Source: JBHIET01 sp046760785 (GTDB taxonomy: Bacteria > Chloroflexota > Anaerolineae > B4-G1). Taken from it: a stretch of 55,262 bases of DNA. The notes under the pieces are model-generated. The model was not told the origin of the DNA. It was given only the letters and a program-made list of their open reading frames with translations, and ran no database searches. The translations under genes were made by a program, and so were the position numbers. Shown in pieces: positions 1 to 8,200 of the stretch (the stretch's first letter is position 1; each line of letters starts with the position of its first letter). The stretch spans positions 1 to 55,262 of the forward strand of contig JBHIET010000014.1 in assembly GCA_046760785.1 (NCBI GenBank), read 5' to 3'.

Positions 1-246
1 AACGCTCAAATCGGCCAGAGGAATTGGTTGCAAGGCCAGCCAGCGGTTGCGCCACCTCCGGGCAGTAATGACGCCGATCTTAAGCTCTCTGGCAATCTGG
101 GCATTGTTCTTGCCGTCAGCGGCTGCCAACACGATTCGTGCTCGTAGGGCTACTTGTTGAGGTGCAGTGTGTCGATTGACCAGTTCCTCTAGTCCTTGAC
201 GTTCTTCGTCCGTCAGATGAATCTCGGCAGGCTTTGGGCCTGGCAT
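1..246 (-). CDS. IS630-family transposase, N-terminal part (cut by window edge)
   Basis: Reading the minus strand from the ATG at 246 gives 82 residues with no stop before the window edge. They resemble the N-terminal DNA-binding region of IS630/Tc1-like transposases: a short acidic start (HLTDEER), an RARIVLAAADGKNNAQIAR helix, then a recognition helix with TARRWRNRWL. That domain binds the inverted repeats of the element; the catalytic DDE part would lie beyond position 1. Upstream (247-506) there is no gene. The AT-rich stretch around 290-385 may hold the element's end, but I could not define a terminal repeat with only one end visible. Whether the element is intact cannot be judged here. 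Confidence 0.75.
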   Translation of the reverse strand, partial: MPGPKPAEIHLTDEERQGLEELVNRHTAPQQVALRARIVLAAADGKNNAQIARELKIGVITARRWRNRWLALQPIPLADLSV

Positions 247-506
247 TTTGCTCACCTCTGCTTCATAGGATTGCAGTATCATGCCATATTCTGTTCGCCT
301 TGTCAAACCAAACTATCATTTACGCCCAGATGCACTAGTATAGCGCAACCCTGCGCGGAAGTCAAAACTTCGCATTGGTTCACATAAAATGCTGTCACGA
401 GGTGCTACTACCCGGAGTATCGCTTCTCCGAGGATCTCGATTTCACTCGACGATCAATCGAGTGCCGGAGATGAGAACGCAGGTGGCGAATGGAAACCCG
501 CAGGCA

Positions 507-3035
507 CTACAGCACGCTGATCGGATCTACGTCTATGTGCCAGCCAGGGGGGATTTGGACGGCGCGGAGGAACTCAGCGGGGTCGGAGTGGCGCAGGAGC
601 ACCTGCCAGCGGTAGCGGCCCCGCAAGCGAGCGAAGAAGGGAGGAGCGGGGCCGATCAGGTCGGTCGCGGGGGGCCCCCGCCGGGCCAATGCGTCGCGTA
701 GGACCTTGGCCAATGCTTCGGCCTCGGCCTGGGCGCGGGAGGGGTTAGCGTCCTCGTAGAGTAGTTTCGCCAAACGGCGGTACGGTGGGTAGCCCTGTTC
801 GCGGCGGAAGGCCAGTTCCCGAACGGCGAATCCGGCGTAATCGTGGGCGGCGGCGGCGATGATAGCGTAGTGATCGGGATGATAGGTCTGGAGGATGACT
901 CGCCCACCTAACAGGCCTCGCCCGGCTCGCCCGGCCACCTGGGTTAGCAACTGGAATGCGCGCTCGCCGGAGCGGAAGTCAGGCAGGTTAAGCGCGGTGT
1001 CGGCCGAGATGACGCCGACGACGGTCACCAGCGGCAAATCGAGCCCCTTCGCGATCATCTGCGTGCCGATGAGAACGTCGGCCGCGCCGTCTACGAAGCG
1101 CTGGAGGATGCTGGCGTGAGCAGCGTGGGTGCGGGCGGTGTCACGGTCCCAGCGCATCAGACGCGCGCCGGGCCAGCGCTCCCGCACGGTTGCCTCCACC
1201 CGCTCGGTGCCCAGGCCGAAGTAGCGGATGCGCTTGCCTCCACACTGAGGGCAGCGGTCGGGTTGGGGCTCGCGATGGTTGCAATGGTGGCAGACTAGAT
1301 GGGCACGGGGGCCGTGGTAGGTCAGAGGAGTGTCGCAGTGGGGGCAGCGCAGGACGTGGCCGCAGTCGCGGCAGAGGACGAAGGTGGCGGTCCCCCGCCG
1401 ATTGAGGAAGAGAATGACCTGCTCGCCCCGGCTCAAAGCCTCGTCCATCGCCCGCTGGAGAGCGCGGCTGAAGATAGAGCGGTTGCCAGCGCGCAGTTCG
1501 GCGCGCAGGTCCACGATCTGCACCGGTGGCAAGGGTAAGTAGCGAGCCTCGGCAGGGCCATCGCGCATGATGTGGTAGCGGATGTGGGGGATGTGGTAAT
1601 GGGCCTGGAGGTCGTGCAGGCGGCGGGTGTGGCCCATGATGCGGCGCGGCATCTCCAGCAGGGTAAACTCGCCACGCTGTGTATGATGGTAGGATTCCAG
1701 GCTGGGCGTGGCGGAGCCAAGGATGACCATCGCGCCGGTCAGGCGGGCCAGTTCGAGCGCCACGTCGCGGGCGTGGTAGCGGGGTCGTGGCCCGTCCTGC
1801 TTGTAACTGTCGTCGTGCTCCTCATCCAGCACGATCAGCCCCAGCGGCGAAAGTGGCGAGAAAAGGGCCGAACGCGGGCCGATGACGATGTCCACCAGGC
1901 CAGCGCGAGCACGACGCCAGGTGTCGTATCGCTCACCCTCGGTGAGTGCGCTGTGGAGGACGGCGACGCGGCCGGGGAAGCGCGCCGCGAAGCGGGCCAC
2001 CGTCTGGGGCGTGAGGGAGATTTCGGGGACGAGGACGATGGCACGGTGACCTTGTGCCAGCACCTTGGCGACGGCCCGTAGGTAGATTTCGGTCTTGCCG
2101 GAGCCAGTCACGCCGTGGAGGAGGAAGGTTGGGGGTTGCGGATTGGAGATCGCAGACTGCACAATGTCCCACACGGCTTGCTGGTCGGGCGTGAGGGGCG
2201 GGGGTGTGGTGGGGGTGAAGACCTGACCGGCCAGGGGGTCACGCCAGACCTCTTCGTAGTCGAGGGCGACCAGTCCGCGCTCGGCTAGTTTGTTAAGGTG
2301 GTAGCGAGTGCAGCCAGTCTCGGCGTAGACCCAGCTAACGTCCACCGGGCTGCCTTCCGTGCGCAGGAATTCGACGATAACCGGGTAGACCTCGCTGCGC
2401 AGACCGGCTAGCGCCGCATTCGCATCGGCGGTGGGAACAAACCGGGCAGTGCGCACCCGCTTGGGACGGGCACGGGGCGGGGCCAGGAAGGACTGGCGAG
2501 TGACGATGCCCCGGCGAGCGAGTTGCTCGACGGCTGTGCGCCAGTCAATGCCGCGCAGGGCAGCGTTCAACTGGACGGTACGCAGCGGGCCACGACGGCG
2601 GAGCAGTGCCAGCAGCGCGGCTTGGACATTAGTCCTGGCGGCGTCGGCAGGAATCTCGGAGTTGGGGATAATCAAAACGTCGGCGTAACCGACCACCCCA
2701 GGCGGGAGCATCAGCTTCAGGCACTCGTGGAATGGGGTCAGGTACTCGCGGCTGATCCAGCGAGCCAGCAGAATCTGGACCGGCGTGAGGACAGGATCGG
2801 GGTCCACCAACGATTCGACGGAACGGGTCTTGGGGACAGGGGACTCGTCGCTGAGGGCGACGATGATGCCGTAGAGCCGGCGGGGGCCGAAGGGGACGAC
2901 GACAAGAGAGCCCACCATCAGGCGACCTTGCAGTTCGTCCGGCAGGTGATAGGTGAAGGCAGGCGCGGCTGCACCCGGTACGGGCATCTTAACCGCTGAA
3001 AGAACGGCTACCTCAACAAATGGACCAGCTTCCAT
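507..3035 (-). CDS. priA: Primosomal protein N' (replication restart helicase PriA)
   Basis: 842 residues, slightly longer than typical PriA (about 730-800). PriA is a 3'-5' superfamily 2 helicase that recognises stalled forks and reloads the replicative helicase. Visible features in order: an N-terminal 3'BD-like beta region (VPFGPRRLYGIIVAL), a winged-helix-like middle, Walker A GVTGSGKTEIYL at about 306-317, the DEEH Walker B box near 403, and a zinc module of CxxC pairs (CRDCG, CPHC, CHHC, CPQC) at about 553-600 between the helicase lobes. The GRAGRG motif VI near the C-terminal third is intact. The chosen ATG has only a weak ribosome site; no better start is obvious. It stands alone between the transposase fragment and a repeat-containing gap. 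Confidence 0.95.
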   Translation of the reverse strand: MEAGPFVEVAVLSAVKMPVPGAAAPAFTYHLPDELQGRLMVGSLVVVPFGPRRLYGIIVALSDESPVPKTRSVESLVDPDPVLTPVQILLARWISREYLTPFHECLKLMLPPGVVGYADVLIIPNSEIPADAARTNVQAALLALLRRRGPLRTVQLNAALRGIDWRTAVEQLARRGIVTRQSFLAPPRARPKRVRTARFVPTADANAALAGLRSEVYPVIVEFLRTEGSPVDVSWVYAETGCTRYHLNKLAERGLVALDYEEVWRDPLAGQVFTPTTPPPLTPDQQAVWDIVQSAISNPQPPTFLLHGVTGSGKTEIYLRAVAKVLAQGHRAIVLVPEISLTPQTVARFAARFPGRVAVLHSALTEGERYDTWRRARAGLVDIVIGPRSALFSPLSPLGLIVLDEEHDDSYKQDGPRPRYHARDVALELARLTGAMVILGSATPSLESYHHTQRGEFTLLEMPRRIMGHTRRLHDLQAHYHIPHIRYHIMRDGPAEARYLPLPPVQIVDLRAELRAGNRSIFSRALQRAMDEALSRGEQVILFLNRRGTATFVLCRDCGHVLRCPHCDTPLTYHGPRAHLVCHHCNHREPQPDRCPQCGGKRIRYFGLGTERVEATVRERWPGARLMRWDRDTARTHAAHASILQRFVDGAADVLIGTQMIAKGLDLPLVTVVGVISADTALNLPDFRSGERAFQLLTQVAGRAGRGLLGGRVILQTYHPDHYAIIAAAAHDYAGFAVRELAFRREQGYPPYRRLAKLLYEDANPSRAQAEAEALAKVLRDALARRGPPATDLIGPAPPFFARLRGRYRWQVLLRHSDPAEFLRAVQIPPGWHIDVDPISVL

Positions 3036-3053
3036 GCCGATTCAACCGCTAGC

Positions 3054-3098
3054 GGGCAGGTGCAAGACCTGCCACGGTGGGCAGGTGCAAGACCTGCC
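3054..3098. repeat. Two direct copies of a 20-bp hairpin repeat
   Basis: GGGCAGGTGCAAGACCTGCC occurs at 3054-3073 and again at 3079-3098 (25-bp period). Each copy folds as a 7-bp stem (GGCAGGT/ACCTGCC) with a GCAAG loop. The copy pair is followed by CCCTACCCCATTA, closely matching the right edge of the repeat at 41787-41933, so both belong to one dispersed family. It lies between priA and the glycosyltransferase gene and could also act as a transcription stop, though no T-run follows. Confidence 0.75.
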
Positions 3099-3218
3099 CC
3101 TACCCCATTACACCTCCTCGCCGAAGCAGGGGCTGTAGTGCAGGAACACCAGGTAGCCCACCCAGGTTATGGATCAACTCGCGGTGGTTCCACAGTTCCC
3201 GTAGCTGGTGGAGGATTA

Positions 3219-4451
3219 TCATAGGGAGTTGGTTTTCCCGTCTGTGTTTCGGGTCTCGGGCTGAAGGACAGTGCGATAGACGGCCAGCAGATGCCGCCCG
3301 GCGCGGTCCCAGGAAAAGTGGCGGGCGGCCCGCGCCCTCAGTTTACATCCCAACTCAGCGTGCAGTTGGCGGTCGTTCAGGAAGCCGGCGATGGCATCGG
3401 CCAGGGCGGCTGGATCGCCGGTCCGGCCAGCATACACGCCGAGAGACCCCAGGTACTCTCGGTTCTGCGGTGCGTCGAAGGCTACGGTGGGCAGTTCCAT
3501 CGCCATGTATTCCAGTATCTTGCCGCAGCCCTCGGTAGCGGAGAGCTTGGGCGCCACGGCGATATCGCCCAACGCCAGGTGGGCGGGGGTTTCCTCGCGG
3601 GGGACCTTTCCCCTGAAGATCACCCGGTCGCCTACGCCAAGATCTGCCGCCATTTGCCGGTAGTGTGGCTCGCCAGGGAAACCACCGATCAAGAAGCAGA
3701 TTTCGACCTCACGTTCCTTGAGGATGCGGGCGGCTTGCAGCAACTGAGGGATGCCCTGGTGATCGGCCAGGAGTCCCAGGTAGACGGCGACCGGCCAGCC
3801 GGTCGGCAGGCCCAGATGCGCCCGCCGGGCCGCGACTTCATCGGGGGTCAGCACATCGGGACGGAAAAAGCTCATGTTGACGCTATCAGGCAGCGGTTGG
3901 ACACGGTAAGAGTCACAGTTGAAGTACTGCTCCAACAACACTGCTGCCTCGTTGGTGCTCGTGAGGATGATGTCGGGGAGTTGGTCTATACGCATTTCCA
4001 ACAGTCGCACCCAGCGGTACAACGGCCCTTCAGGGTTGAGGAAGTGTTGGTCCACCATCTCACTGGTCATACTGCCCTGGAGGTCGGCCACGAGCGGCAC
4101 GTGCAGAAGTCGGCTCAGGAAGTAGCCGATGAGGGCTCCCTCGTGCAGGTGACCATGGACGATGTCGAAGCGACGGCGCAACACAGTTTTCAGTCCAGTC
4201 CAGCCCAGGAATATGTCAAAGGCGATTCTGTGCAGTGAAGAACCTACCTCATAGTCTGCACGCCAGGGCGTGGGCCGGGTGCGTACGATCTCCAGATCTG
4301 GCAGGTCTCGCCCCAGGTAATAGGTGATGATGGTGACCTTGTGGCCCAGTTTTTGAAGCGCCCTTACCTCCTCCACAATGCGCACGTGAGCGCCGTAATC
4401 GGAGAAGAACGACCCAGGGGCGATCATCAAGATACGAAGGTTCTCGTTCAA
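3219..4451 (-). CDS. GT4-family glycosyltransferase
   Basis: 410 residues with the GT-B layout of retaining GT4 enzymes, which move a sugar from a nucleotide donor to a lipid, glycan or small acceptor. The N-terminal lobe opens with ILMIAPGSFFSDYGAHVRIVEE, a glycine/alanine acceptor loop, and has IVHGHLHEG near 96. The donor lobe starts near 220 with PVAVYLGLLADHQGIPQLL and carries a glutamate-rich donor motif, ATEGCGKILEYMAMELP, near 320. The start is a TTG at 4451; internal starts close by are possible. It is 35 bp downstream of the TyrA-like gene and is probably the last gene of that run. Substrates cannot be named. It is not closely similar to the other two glycosyltransferases at 45.6-48.5 kb. 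Confidence 0.88.
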   Translation of the reverse strand: MNENLRILMIAPGSFFSDYGAHVRIVEEVRALQKLGHKVTIITYYLGRDLPDLEIVRTRPTPWRADYEVGSSLHRIAFDIFLGWTGLKTVLRRRFDIVHGHLHEGALIGYFLSRLLHVPLVADLQGSMTSEMVDQHFLNPEGPLYRWVRLLEMRIDQLPDIILTSTNEAAVLLEQYFNCDSYRVQPLPDSVNMSFFRPDVLTPDEVAARRAHLGLPTGWPVAVYLGLLADHQGIPQLLQAARILKEREVEICFLIGGFPGEPHYRQMAADLGVGDRVIFRGKVPREETPAHLALGDIAVAPKLSATEGCGKILEYMAMELPTVAFDAPQNREYLGSLGVYAGRTGDPAALADAIAGFLNDRQLHAELGCKLRARAARHFSWDRAGRHLLAVYRTVLQPETRNTDGKTNSL

Positions 4452-4486
4452 CGCTCTTAACCTGGTGGGTAATGTTAAGGTGTGAG

Positions 4487-5500
4487 CTACCCCTTGCGGG
4501 GGTGGTCTGCTCCCTCACTCCGCCGGGCGGGCCTTTCGCCGAAGAGCATGTGCTTAAAATGCTCGCCCGCGGTAGGTACGTGGTCCATTCTGACGATGCT
4601 TTCTTGGCCCCACAACCCTTGTTCCCGCTCCTGGATCCAGCGTGCTCGTGACTCGGTGGCTGTTGCGAAAACCTCCTCCAGCGGTTCAGCGTCATCCTGA
4701 GCCAGCAGGTCGCGCAGGTGCACCAATTCGTTCAAGAGGACATTGAGCCGACCTAGAATGTTCTCGCGGTTGAGGAAGGCGGCGGCGTGACGCTCGTGGA
4801 CGTCATCGGCAGCCTTGGTGGTGGCAGCGAAACGATGACCAGCGAACTTGCGCATCTCCTGCCAACCGGGGGTATCCACGGTGGCTCGCAGCAGTGCGAT
4901 GGCCAGTAAATCGGGGAGTCCCTCGATGCCAGCCTGCAGTCCGTCGTGCTCGATGGCGTCAATGAAGAAGGGATGGGCCCCAAGCATCTTAGCCAGTCCG
5001 GCGAAGACTTCAATCGCTGCGCCAGAGCTTCCGCTCGGGGTGGTGAAGCAATAAAGCGCGTCCGTCAGCAGATCGGCTCTGGCCACCTCCACCTCTTCCG
5101 AGGAACCGAGGCCGACGACGGCCGGGTTGAGAATGGGGTGACCACCGACGAAGAAGACGTTCTCCGGCAGCAACTCCTCGGCCCAGTGCATCACCGGGGC
5201 CTTGAGGCGCGCGGTGTCGGTGACGAGGCAGCCAGGCTGAAGGTGCGGCGCGATGGCAGTGAAAGTTTCGCGCAAGCGAGTGAGCGGCACGGCGACGATA
5301 ACCAGATCAGCATCTTTGCATACCCGATCCAGCTTGCGTTCCACCCGATCAAAAGCCCCCTGGGCCTGCGCCAGTTTGGCCGCCACAGCCTCGGCGTCGT
5401 AGCCGATGATCCTGGGTGGCTCTTCCTGCGCCTTCAAACCCAGAGCGATGGAGGCGGTGATACAGTCAACGCCGATGATGGCGACTCGTCTGATATTCAT
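4487..5500 (-). CDS. Prephenate dehydrogenase-like (TyrA family) oxidoreductase, divergent
   Basis: 337 residues laid out like TyrA dehydrogenases: an N-terminal Rossmann domain followed by an alpha-helical domain. The family oxidises prephenate or arogenate with NAD(P) in tyrosine synthesis. Seen here are a beta1 strand RRVAIIG, DLVIVAVPL near 65-75, DTARLK where the family has DVGSVK, and GGHPI near 118. The dinucleotide loop is degenerate: GVDCITAS replaces the usual GLGLIGGS, keeping only the first glycine. Helices after 170 match the dimer domain. No shikimate-pathway genes are nearby; neighbours are an HD protein (15 bp upstream) and a glycosyltransferase. A changed cofactor site or a different substrate is possible, so I give no gene symbol. 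The ATG is preceded by GAGGGG at good spacing. Confidence 0.8.
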   Translation of the reverse strand: MNIRRVAIIGVDCITASIALGLKAQEEPPRIIGYDAEAVAAKLAQAQGAFDRVERKLDRVCKDADLVIVAVPLTRLRETFTAIAPHLQPGCLVTDTARLKAPVMHWAEELLPENVFFVGGHPILNPAVVGLGSSEEVEVARADLLTDALYCFTTPSGSSGAAIEVFAGLAKMLGAHPFFIDAIEHDGLQAGIEGLPDLLAIALLRATVDTPGWQEMRKFAGHRFAATTKAADDVHERHAAAFLNRENILGRLNVLLNELVHLRDLLAQDDAEPLEEVFATATESRARWIQEREQGLWGQESIVRMDHVPTAGEHFKHMLFGERPARRSEGADHPRKG

Positions 5501-5515
5501 CCTGATATTCCCCTC

Positions 5516-6037
5516 TCAATTCAGGTTATCGGCTGCTTGCAACGCAGCCAGCAACTGATCCTCCTCAGTTTCATAACTCGCCAGCCTGTCCTGGTGTCGC
5601 CAGATAAGAGCGACGGTCAGAGGTGAGCAGCCAGCCTCCTGGGCCCAGCGTGCCCCCGTTCTTGGATGCTGGGCGTGAACGACGAAAGGGCGGCGCCAGC
5701 CCCGCGGCTCTCCCCAGCTCAGGCGGGCCAGCAGACGCGGCGCAAAGCGGTTCAGAAGCACGATGCTCGCCCGCTGCCACAGAGATAGCTGGGCGGCGGC
5801 CTTGCCCACGTCGTGCAGGAGTGCCGCCGCCAGAAGTTGTGGATTCGTGTGGCCTGCCTGGCGGAGCGTGTGGTACACTTCCAGGGCGTGGCGCTGATCC
5901 TGGATGGCCTGACGGCGGAAAAGGGCTCGTGCTCCCGGCGTCAGAGTGCGTGTCGCCTGCTCCACCTCCTCCTCTGGGACCCGGGCGATCAGCGCCCGGA
6001 GAGACTGTCCCACACGGTAGCGGATCGTCTCTACCAT
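5516..6037 (-). CDS. HD-domain phosphohydrolase-like protein
   Basis: About 173 residues from the ATG at 6037. The open frame continues upstream to 6610, but that part lies antiparallel-frame within the M50 protease gene and is not protein-like. The HD signature is present: a histidine in DQRHALEVYHTL, then LLAAALLHDVGKA near 78-90, and later HAQHPRTGARWA and WRHQD, as in metal-dependent HD phosphohydrolases. A two-residue metal site (HD) plus flanking histidines suggests a small phosphomonoesterase or nucleotide hydrolase, but the substrate is unknown. It follows the protease stop by about 8 bp and precedes the TyrA-like gene by 15 bp, so it is almost certainly co-transcribed with both. Confidence 0.8.
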   Translation of the reverse strand: MVETIRYRVGQSLRALIARVPEEEVEQATRTLTPGARALFRRQAIQDQRHALEVYHTLRQAGHTNPQLLAAALLHDVGKAAAQLSLWQRASIVLLNRFAPRLLARLSWGEPRGWRRPFVVHAQHPRTGARWAQEAGCSPLTVALIWRHQDRLASYETEEDQLLAALQAADNLN

Positions 6038-6045
6038 CTCGTGTC

Positions 6046-6705
6046 TCAGTACACCACCAGTGCGCGGATCATGAAGTCGAAGAGCGGATTGATGATCAGG
6101 CTGAGTACGCCCACTCTTGATAGAAGGTACAGGATCAGCATCAGCCCTGCTCCTCCGAACTGTTCCATGCGATCCATTGCACTGGCCCACGCCGGTGGCA
6201 GCAACCAGGCTAAGACACGCGAGCCATCGAGCGGTGGGATGGGGATCAGATTGAAGAGCATCAGGATCAGGTTGATCAGTATGAAGTTGATCAGGACACT
6301 CTGCAGACTGATTATGGAAGCGCCACTCGCATAGAGGCTCAACCACCCCATCCGAAATGGAATCGCGGCCAGCATGGCCAGAACCAGATTGGAGAATGGC
6401 CCAGCCACACTCACCAGCGCCCAACTGGCACGCATATTCCCGCGCAGGCGATAAGGGCTCACAGGCACCGGCTTCCCCCATCCAAAGCCGAAAAGCACCA
6501 AAGACAGTGCCCCAATCGGATCGAGATGGGCCAACGGGTTGAGAGTCAGGCGACCGCGCATGGCAGCCGTATCGTCCCCCAGTTGGTAGGCTGCCCAGGC
6601 ATGTGCCCATTCGTGGACGGGCATACTTGTCAGGAACAAAATCGCCAGCGTGATTAGTCTACTCGGATCAAATATGTTCAGACCCAACGTTTCCACCTTT
6701 ACCAA
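6046..6705 (-). CDS. M50 / site-2-protease-family membrane metalloprotease
   Basis: 219 residues, nearly all hydrophobic helices. The zinc motif HEWAH (HExxH) sits in the first membrane segment near residue 31-35, and the second conserved motif, NLIPIPPLDGSRVL, is near 155-170, where the aspartate of the N-x-x-P-x-x-x-L-D-G box completes the zinc site. There is no PDZ or CBS domain, so this is the compact bacterial S2P/YwhC-like type rather than RseP. Such enzymes cut transmembrane helices of regulatory or membrane proteins. The first codon of the open frame is TTG at 6705; a later TTG at about 6687, preceded by AAGGTGG, is an alternative. A TATAAT box at 6756-6761 fits as its promoter. Confidence 0.88.
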   Translation of the reverse strand: MVKVETLGLNIFDPSRLITLAILFLTSMPVHEWAHAWAAYQLGDDTAAMRGRLTLNPLAHLDPIGALSLVLFGFGWGKPVPVSPYRLRGNMRASWALVSVAGPFSNLVLAMLAAIPFRMGWLSLYASGASIISLQSVLINFILINLILMLFNLIPIPPLDGSRVLAWLLPPAWASAMDRMEQFGGAGLMLILYLLSRVGVLSLIINPLFDFMIRALVVY

Positions 6706-6739
6706 TCAGCATAGGCAGCGGCAGCGCTGCTTTCTGTGT

Positions 6740-6949
6740 TCATGTATATTTTACAATTATAGCACGGTTGGCGGAAAGGGGCGAACGTATCTCAGCATCG
6801 TGCCAGAGAAACGCTCTCCTTGTGCGCGGACGAGGCCGGAGTTCAACCTCAAAGGAGCGCGTCGCATCTTCCAGGAGCGGAGGCAGCAGGGCAAGGCCCA
6901 GTCGCGGCATGAGTAGCCGGAGTTTCGGCTTCGCTTCCATAGATAGCAT
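6740..6949 (-). CDS. Possible small protein, 69 residues
   Basis: The ATG at 6949 is preceded by GAGGAGG at about seven bases, a strong ribosome site, and the frame is open for 69 residues (MLSMEAKPKLRLLMPRLG...). It lies 35 bp downstream of the TIGR04076-type stop on the same strand. The product is basic and arginine-rich with no recognised domain, and its 3' end overlaps the promoter of the M50 gene. The ribosome site is the only real evidence; composition does not rule out chance. Confidence 0.3.
   Translation of the reverse strand: MLSMEAKPKLRLLMPRLGLALLPPLLEDATRSFEVELRPRPRTRRAFLWHDAEIRSPLSANRAIIVKYT
6756..6761 (-). promoter_or_regulatory. -10 box (TATAAT) upstream of the M50 protease gene
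   Basis: The minus strand reads GTGCTATAATTG here, a perfect TATAAT with an upstream G-C that resembles an extended -10. No good -35 hexamer is seen 16-18 bases upstream. It would start transcription about 45 bases before the protease gene and drive the M50, HD, TyrA-like and glycosyltransferase run. Confidence 0.5.
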
Positions 6950-6984
6950 AGTGCGGCCTCCTCGTCCAGGCGCTCTGTGATCCA

Positions 6985-7608
6985 TCACGCAGCCTGCTCG
7001 ATACGCATGATGACATTGCCCGCCGGGTCGGGACAGATGACGTGGCAATCTTGCTTTAGCCAGTCCCCATCCTCAAGAGGGCGCTGCTTGGCCGGAAGTA
7101 ACGGCAGGGCGGCGTGTAGAGCGTAGAGACAAAAGTGACGCTCGGCCGGGATGTACAGCCGCCCGCTGCGCAGGATGAAATGATCCCCCGGCCTCATCCC
7201 GGAAGTGCACTTCCCCCTGACCTCCTCCACCACCACGCGCAGGCTCCGCAACCTCCCCTCAAACCCCTCCCCGCCCCCCTGCTCCTCCGCTCCCCTGCTC
7301 CCCCGCCCCCCTGCTTCCTTCTCCACCTTTCCCACCCGCTCGATCTTGAAAACTACTCGCCCGTCCGGGTCAGGGCACTGGACGTGATGTACCCGCCACA
7401 TCCAATCCTCGTTCCTCTCCTCAGTGATTTCCCTCTCCTTGGGCGTGATGACCGGCAGCAGACTCTGCAGCGCATACAGGCACACGTGGCCACTGCCGGG
7501 AATGCGGATGTCTCCGTCGCGCACGGTGAAGTAGTCGCCCGGCTTCATCGGCGGATCAGCCGTGCACGCTCCTAGCACTTTGGCAACGGTGATCTTTAAT
7601 TCATACAT
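6985..7608 (-). CDS. Tandem TIGR04076-type protein
   Basis: 207 residues made of two copies of one roughly 90-residue domain. Copy one (about 3-92) and copy two (about 119-206) align throughout: a beta strand ending in G-x-C (GACTADPPMKPGDYF, GKCTSGMRPGDHF), an IPG/IPA turn, then CLYALQSLLPVI versus CLYALHAALPLL, a tryptophan region, and CPDPDGRVVFKIE versus CPDPAGNVIMRIE. This matches my memory of the TIGR04076 family, small cysteine-containing proteins of unknown function often next to redox genes. The linker (93-118) is Gly/Glu-rich and is encoded by a minisatellite-like tract. The start overlaps the isochorismatase stop by eight bases, so translation is probably coupled. Confidence 0.75.
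   Translation of the reverse strand: MYELKITVAKVLGACTADPPMKPGDYFTVRDGDIRIPGSGHVCLYALQSLLPVITPKEREITEERNEDWMWRVHHVQCPDPDGRVVFKIERVGKVEKEAGGRGSRGAEEQGGGEGFEGRLRSLRVVVEEVRGKCTSGMRPGDHFILRSGRLYIPAERHFCLYALHAALPLLPAKQRPLEDGDWLKQDCHVICPDPAGNVIMRIEQAA
7264..7320. repeat. Purine/pyrimidine-skewed minisatellite within coding sequence
   Basis: The plus strand is nearly all C and T here and built from degenerate units such as CCCCTGCTCCTCCGCT and CCCCTGCTCCCCCGCC. The opposite strand reads as repeated GGAGCAGGGG-like units, a pattern familiar from intergenic minisatellites of cyanobacteria and Chloroflexota. It encodes the G/E-rich linker between the two TIGR04076-type domains and stays in frame. Confidence 0.65.
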
Positions 7609-8200
7609 CGGTAGACTCCCCTAGCAATTCGGCCACTAACTCTGACGACGAGACAACTCTCAGCAGCGGATAAAGCGGGTTGCGACGGTAAAGATTCAAC
7701 GTCTGCTCGTGAATGCTCTCAGAGTAAGAGGTCGAGCAATCCTCCACAAAGACCGCCTTGAAATCGTGGCACAGGGCATCCATAACGGTCGTCAGGACAC
7801 AATAATGCGTCGCCACCCCGCCGACAGCGCAGAGGGTCACTCCCCGTTCCCGCAGCCATCGGTCGAGCTTGGTCCCGAAGAAGGCCGAAAACCTCGGCTT
7901 GGGTAGCCATAAGTCTTCCTCCGGCCTATAATCTAGCGCGTCTGCCACTTCCGCTCCTTCCGTTCCCGCCAGTGAGAAAGGCTCCAGACGACCTGTGAAT
8001 ATGAAATCCTGGCGATGATAGGCATCCGTGGAAAAAATGACCGGCCATCCCTGCTCTCTAAATACGCCGATCAACTTGTTAATAGGACCAACGATTCGCC
8101 CGGCGAGAGATGTGATAGGATAGCCTTTACTTTCGTCGAGATTGTCCCTGACCATATCTACAATCAGAAGAACTGGCCTTTCTTCGCTTCTATTTACCAT
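7601..8200 (-). CDS. Isochorismatase-family cysteine hydrolase
   Basis: 199 residues from the ATG at 8200, preceded by GGGGAGGG; the longer open frame to 8437 only overlaps the AOR gene and is ignored. The fold is that of isochorismatase/nicotinamidase hydrolases: LLIVDMVRDNL with the catalytic aspartate near 14, a lysine in WLPKPRFSAFFGT near 105, and the nucleophile cysteine in GGVATHYCVLTTVMDAL near 138, with the preceding VAT cis-peptide type loop. These enzymes cleave amides such as nicotinamide or related C-N or vinyl-ether bonds; the exact substrate is open. It overlaps the AOR end by about 11 bases and the next gene's start by eight, placing it in that operon. Confidence 0.88.
   Translation of the reverse strand: MVNRSEERPVLLIVDMVRDNLDESKGYPITSLAGRIVGPINKLIGVFREQGWPVIFSTDAYHRQDFIFTGRLEPFSLAGTEGAEVADALDYRPEEDLWLPKPRFSAFFGTKLDRWLRERGVTLCAVGGVATHYCVLTTVMDALCHDFKAVFVEDCSTSYSESIHEQTLNLYRRNPLYPLLRVVSSSELVAELLGESTDV

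Noticed and set aside
3054..3098. CRISPR array
   Set aside because: Only two repeat copies, with a 5-base spacing; too short and palindromic in itself.
6038..6610. The HD-domain frame stays open for 190 more codons upstream
   Set aside because: That part overlaps the M50 protease gene completely and has no ribosome site or protein-like pattern; the ATG at 6037 sits right after the protease stop.
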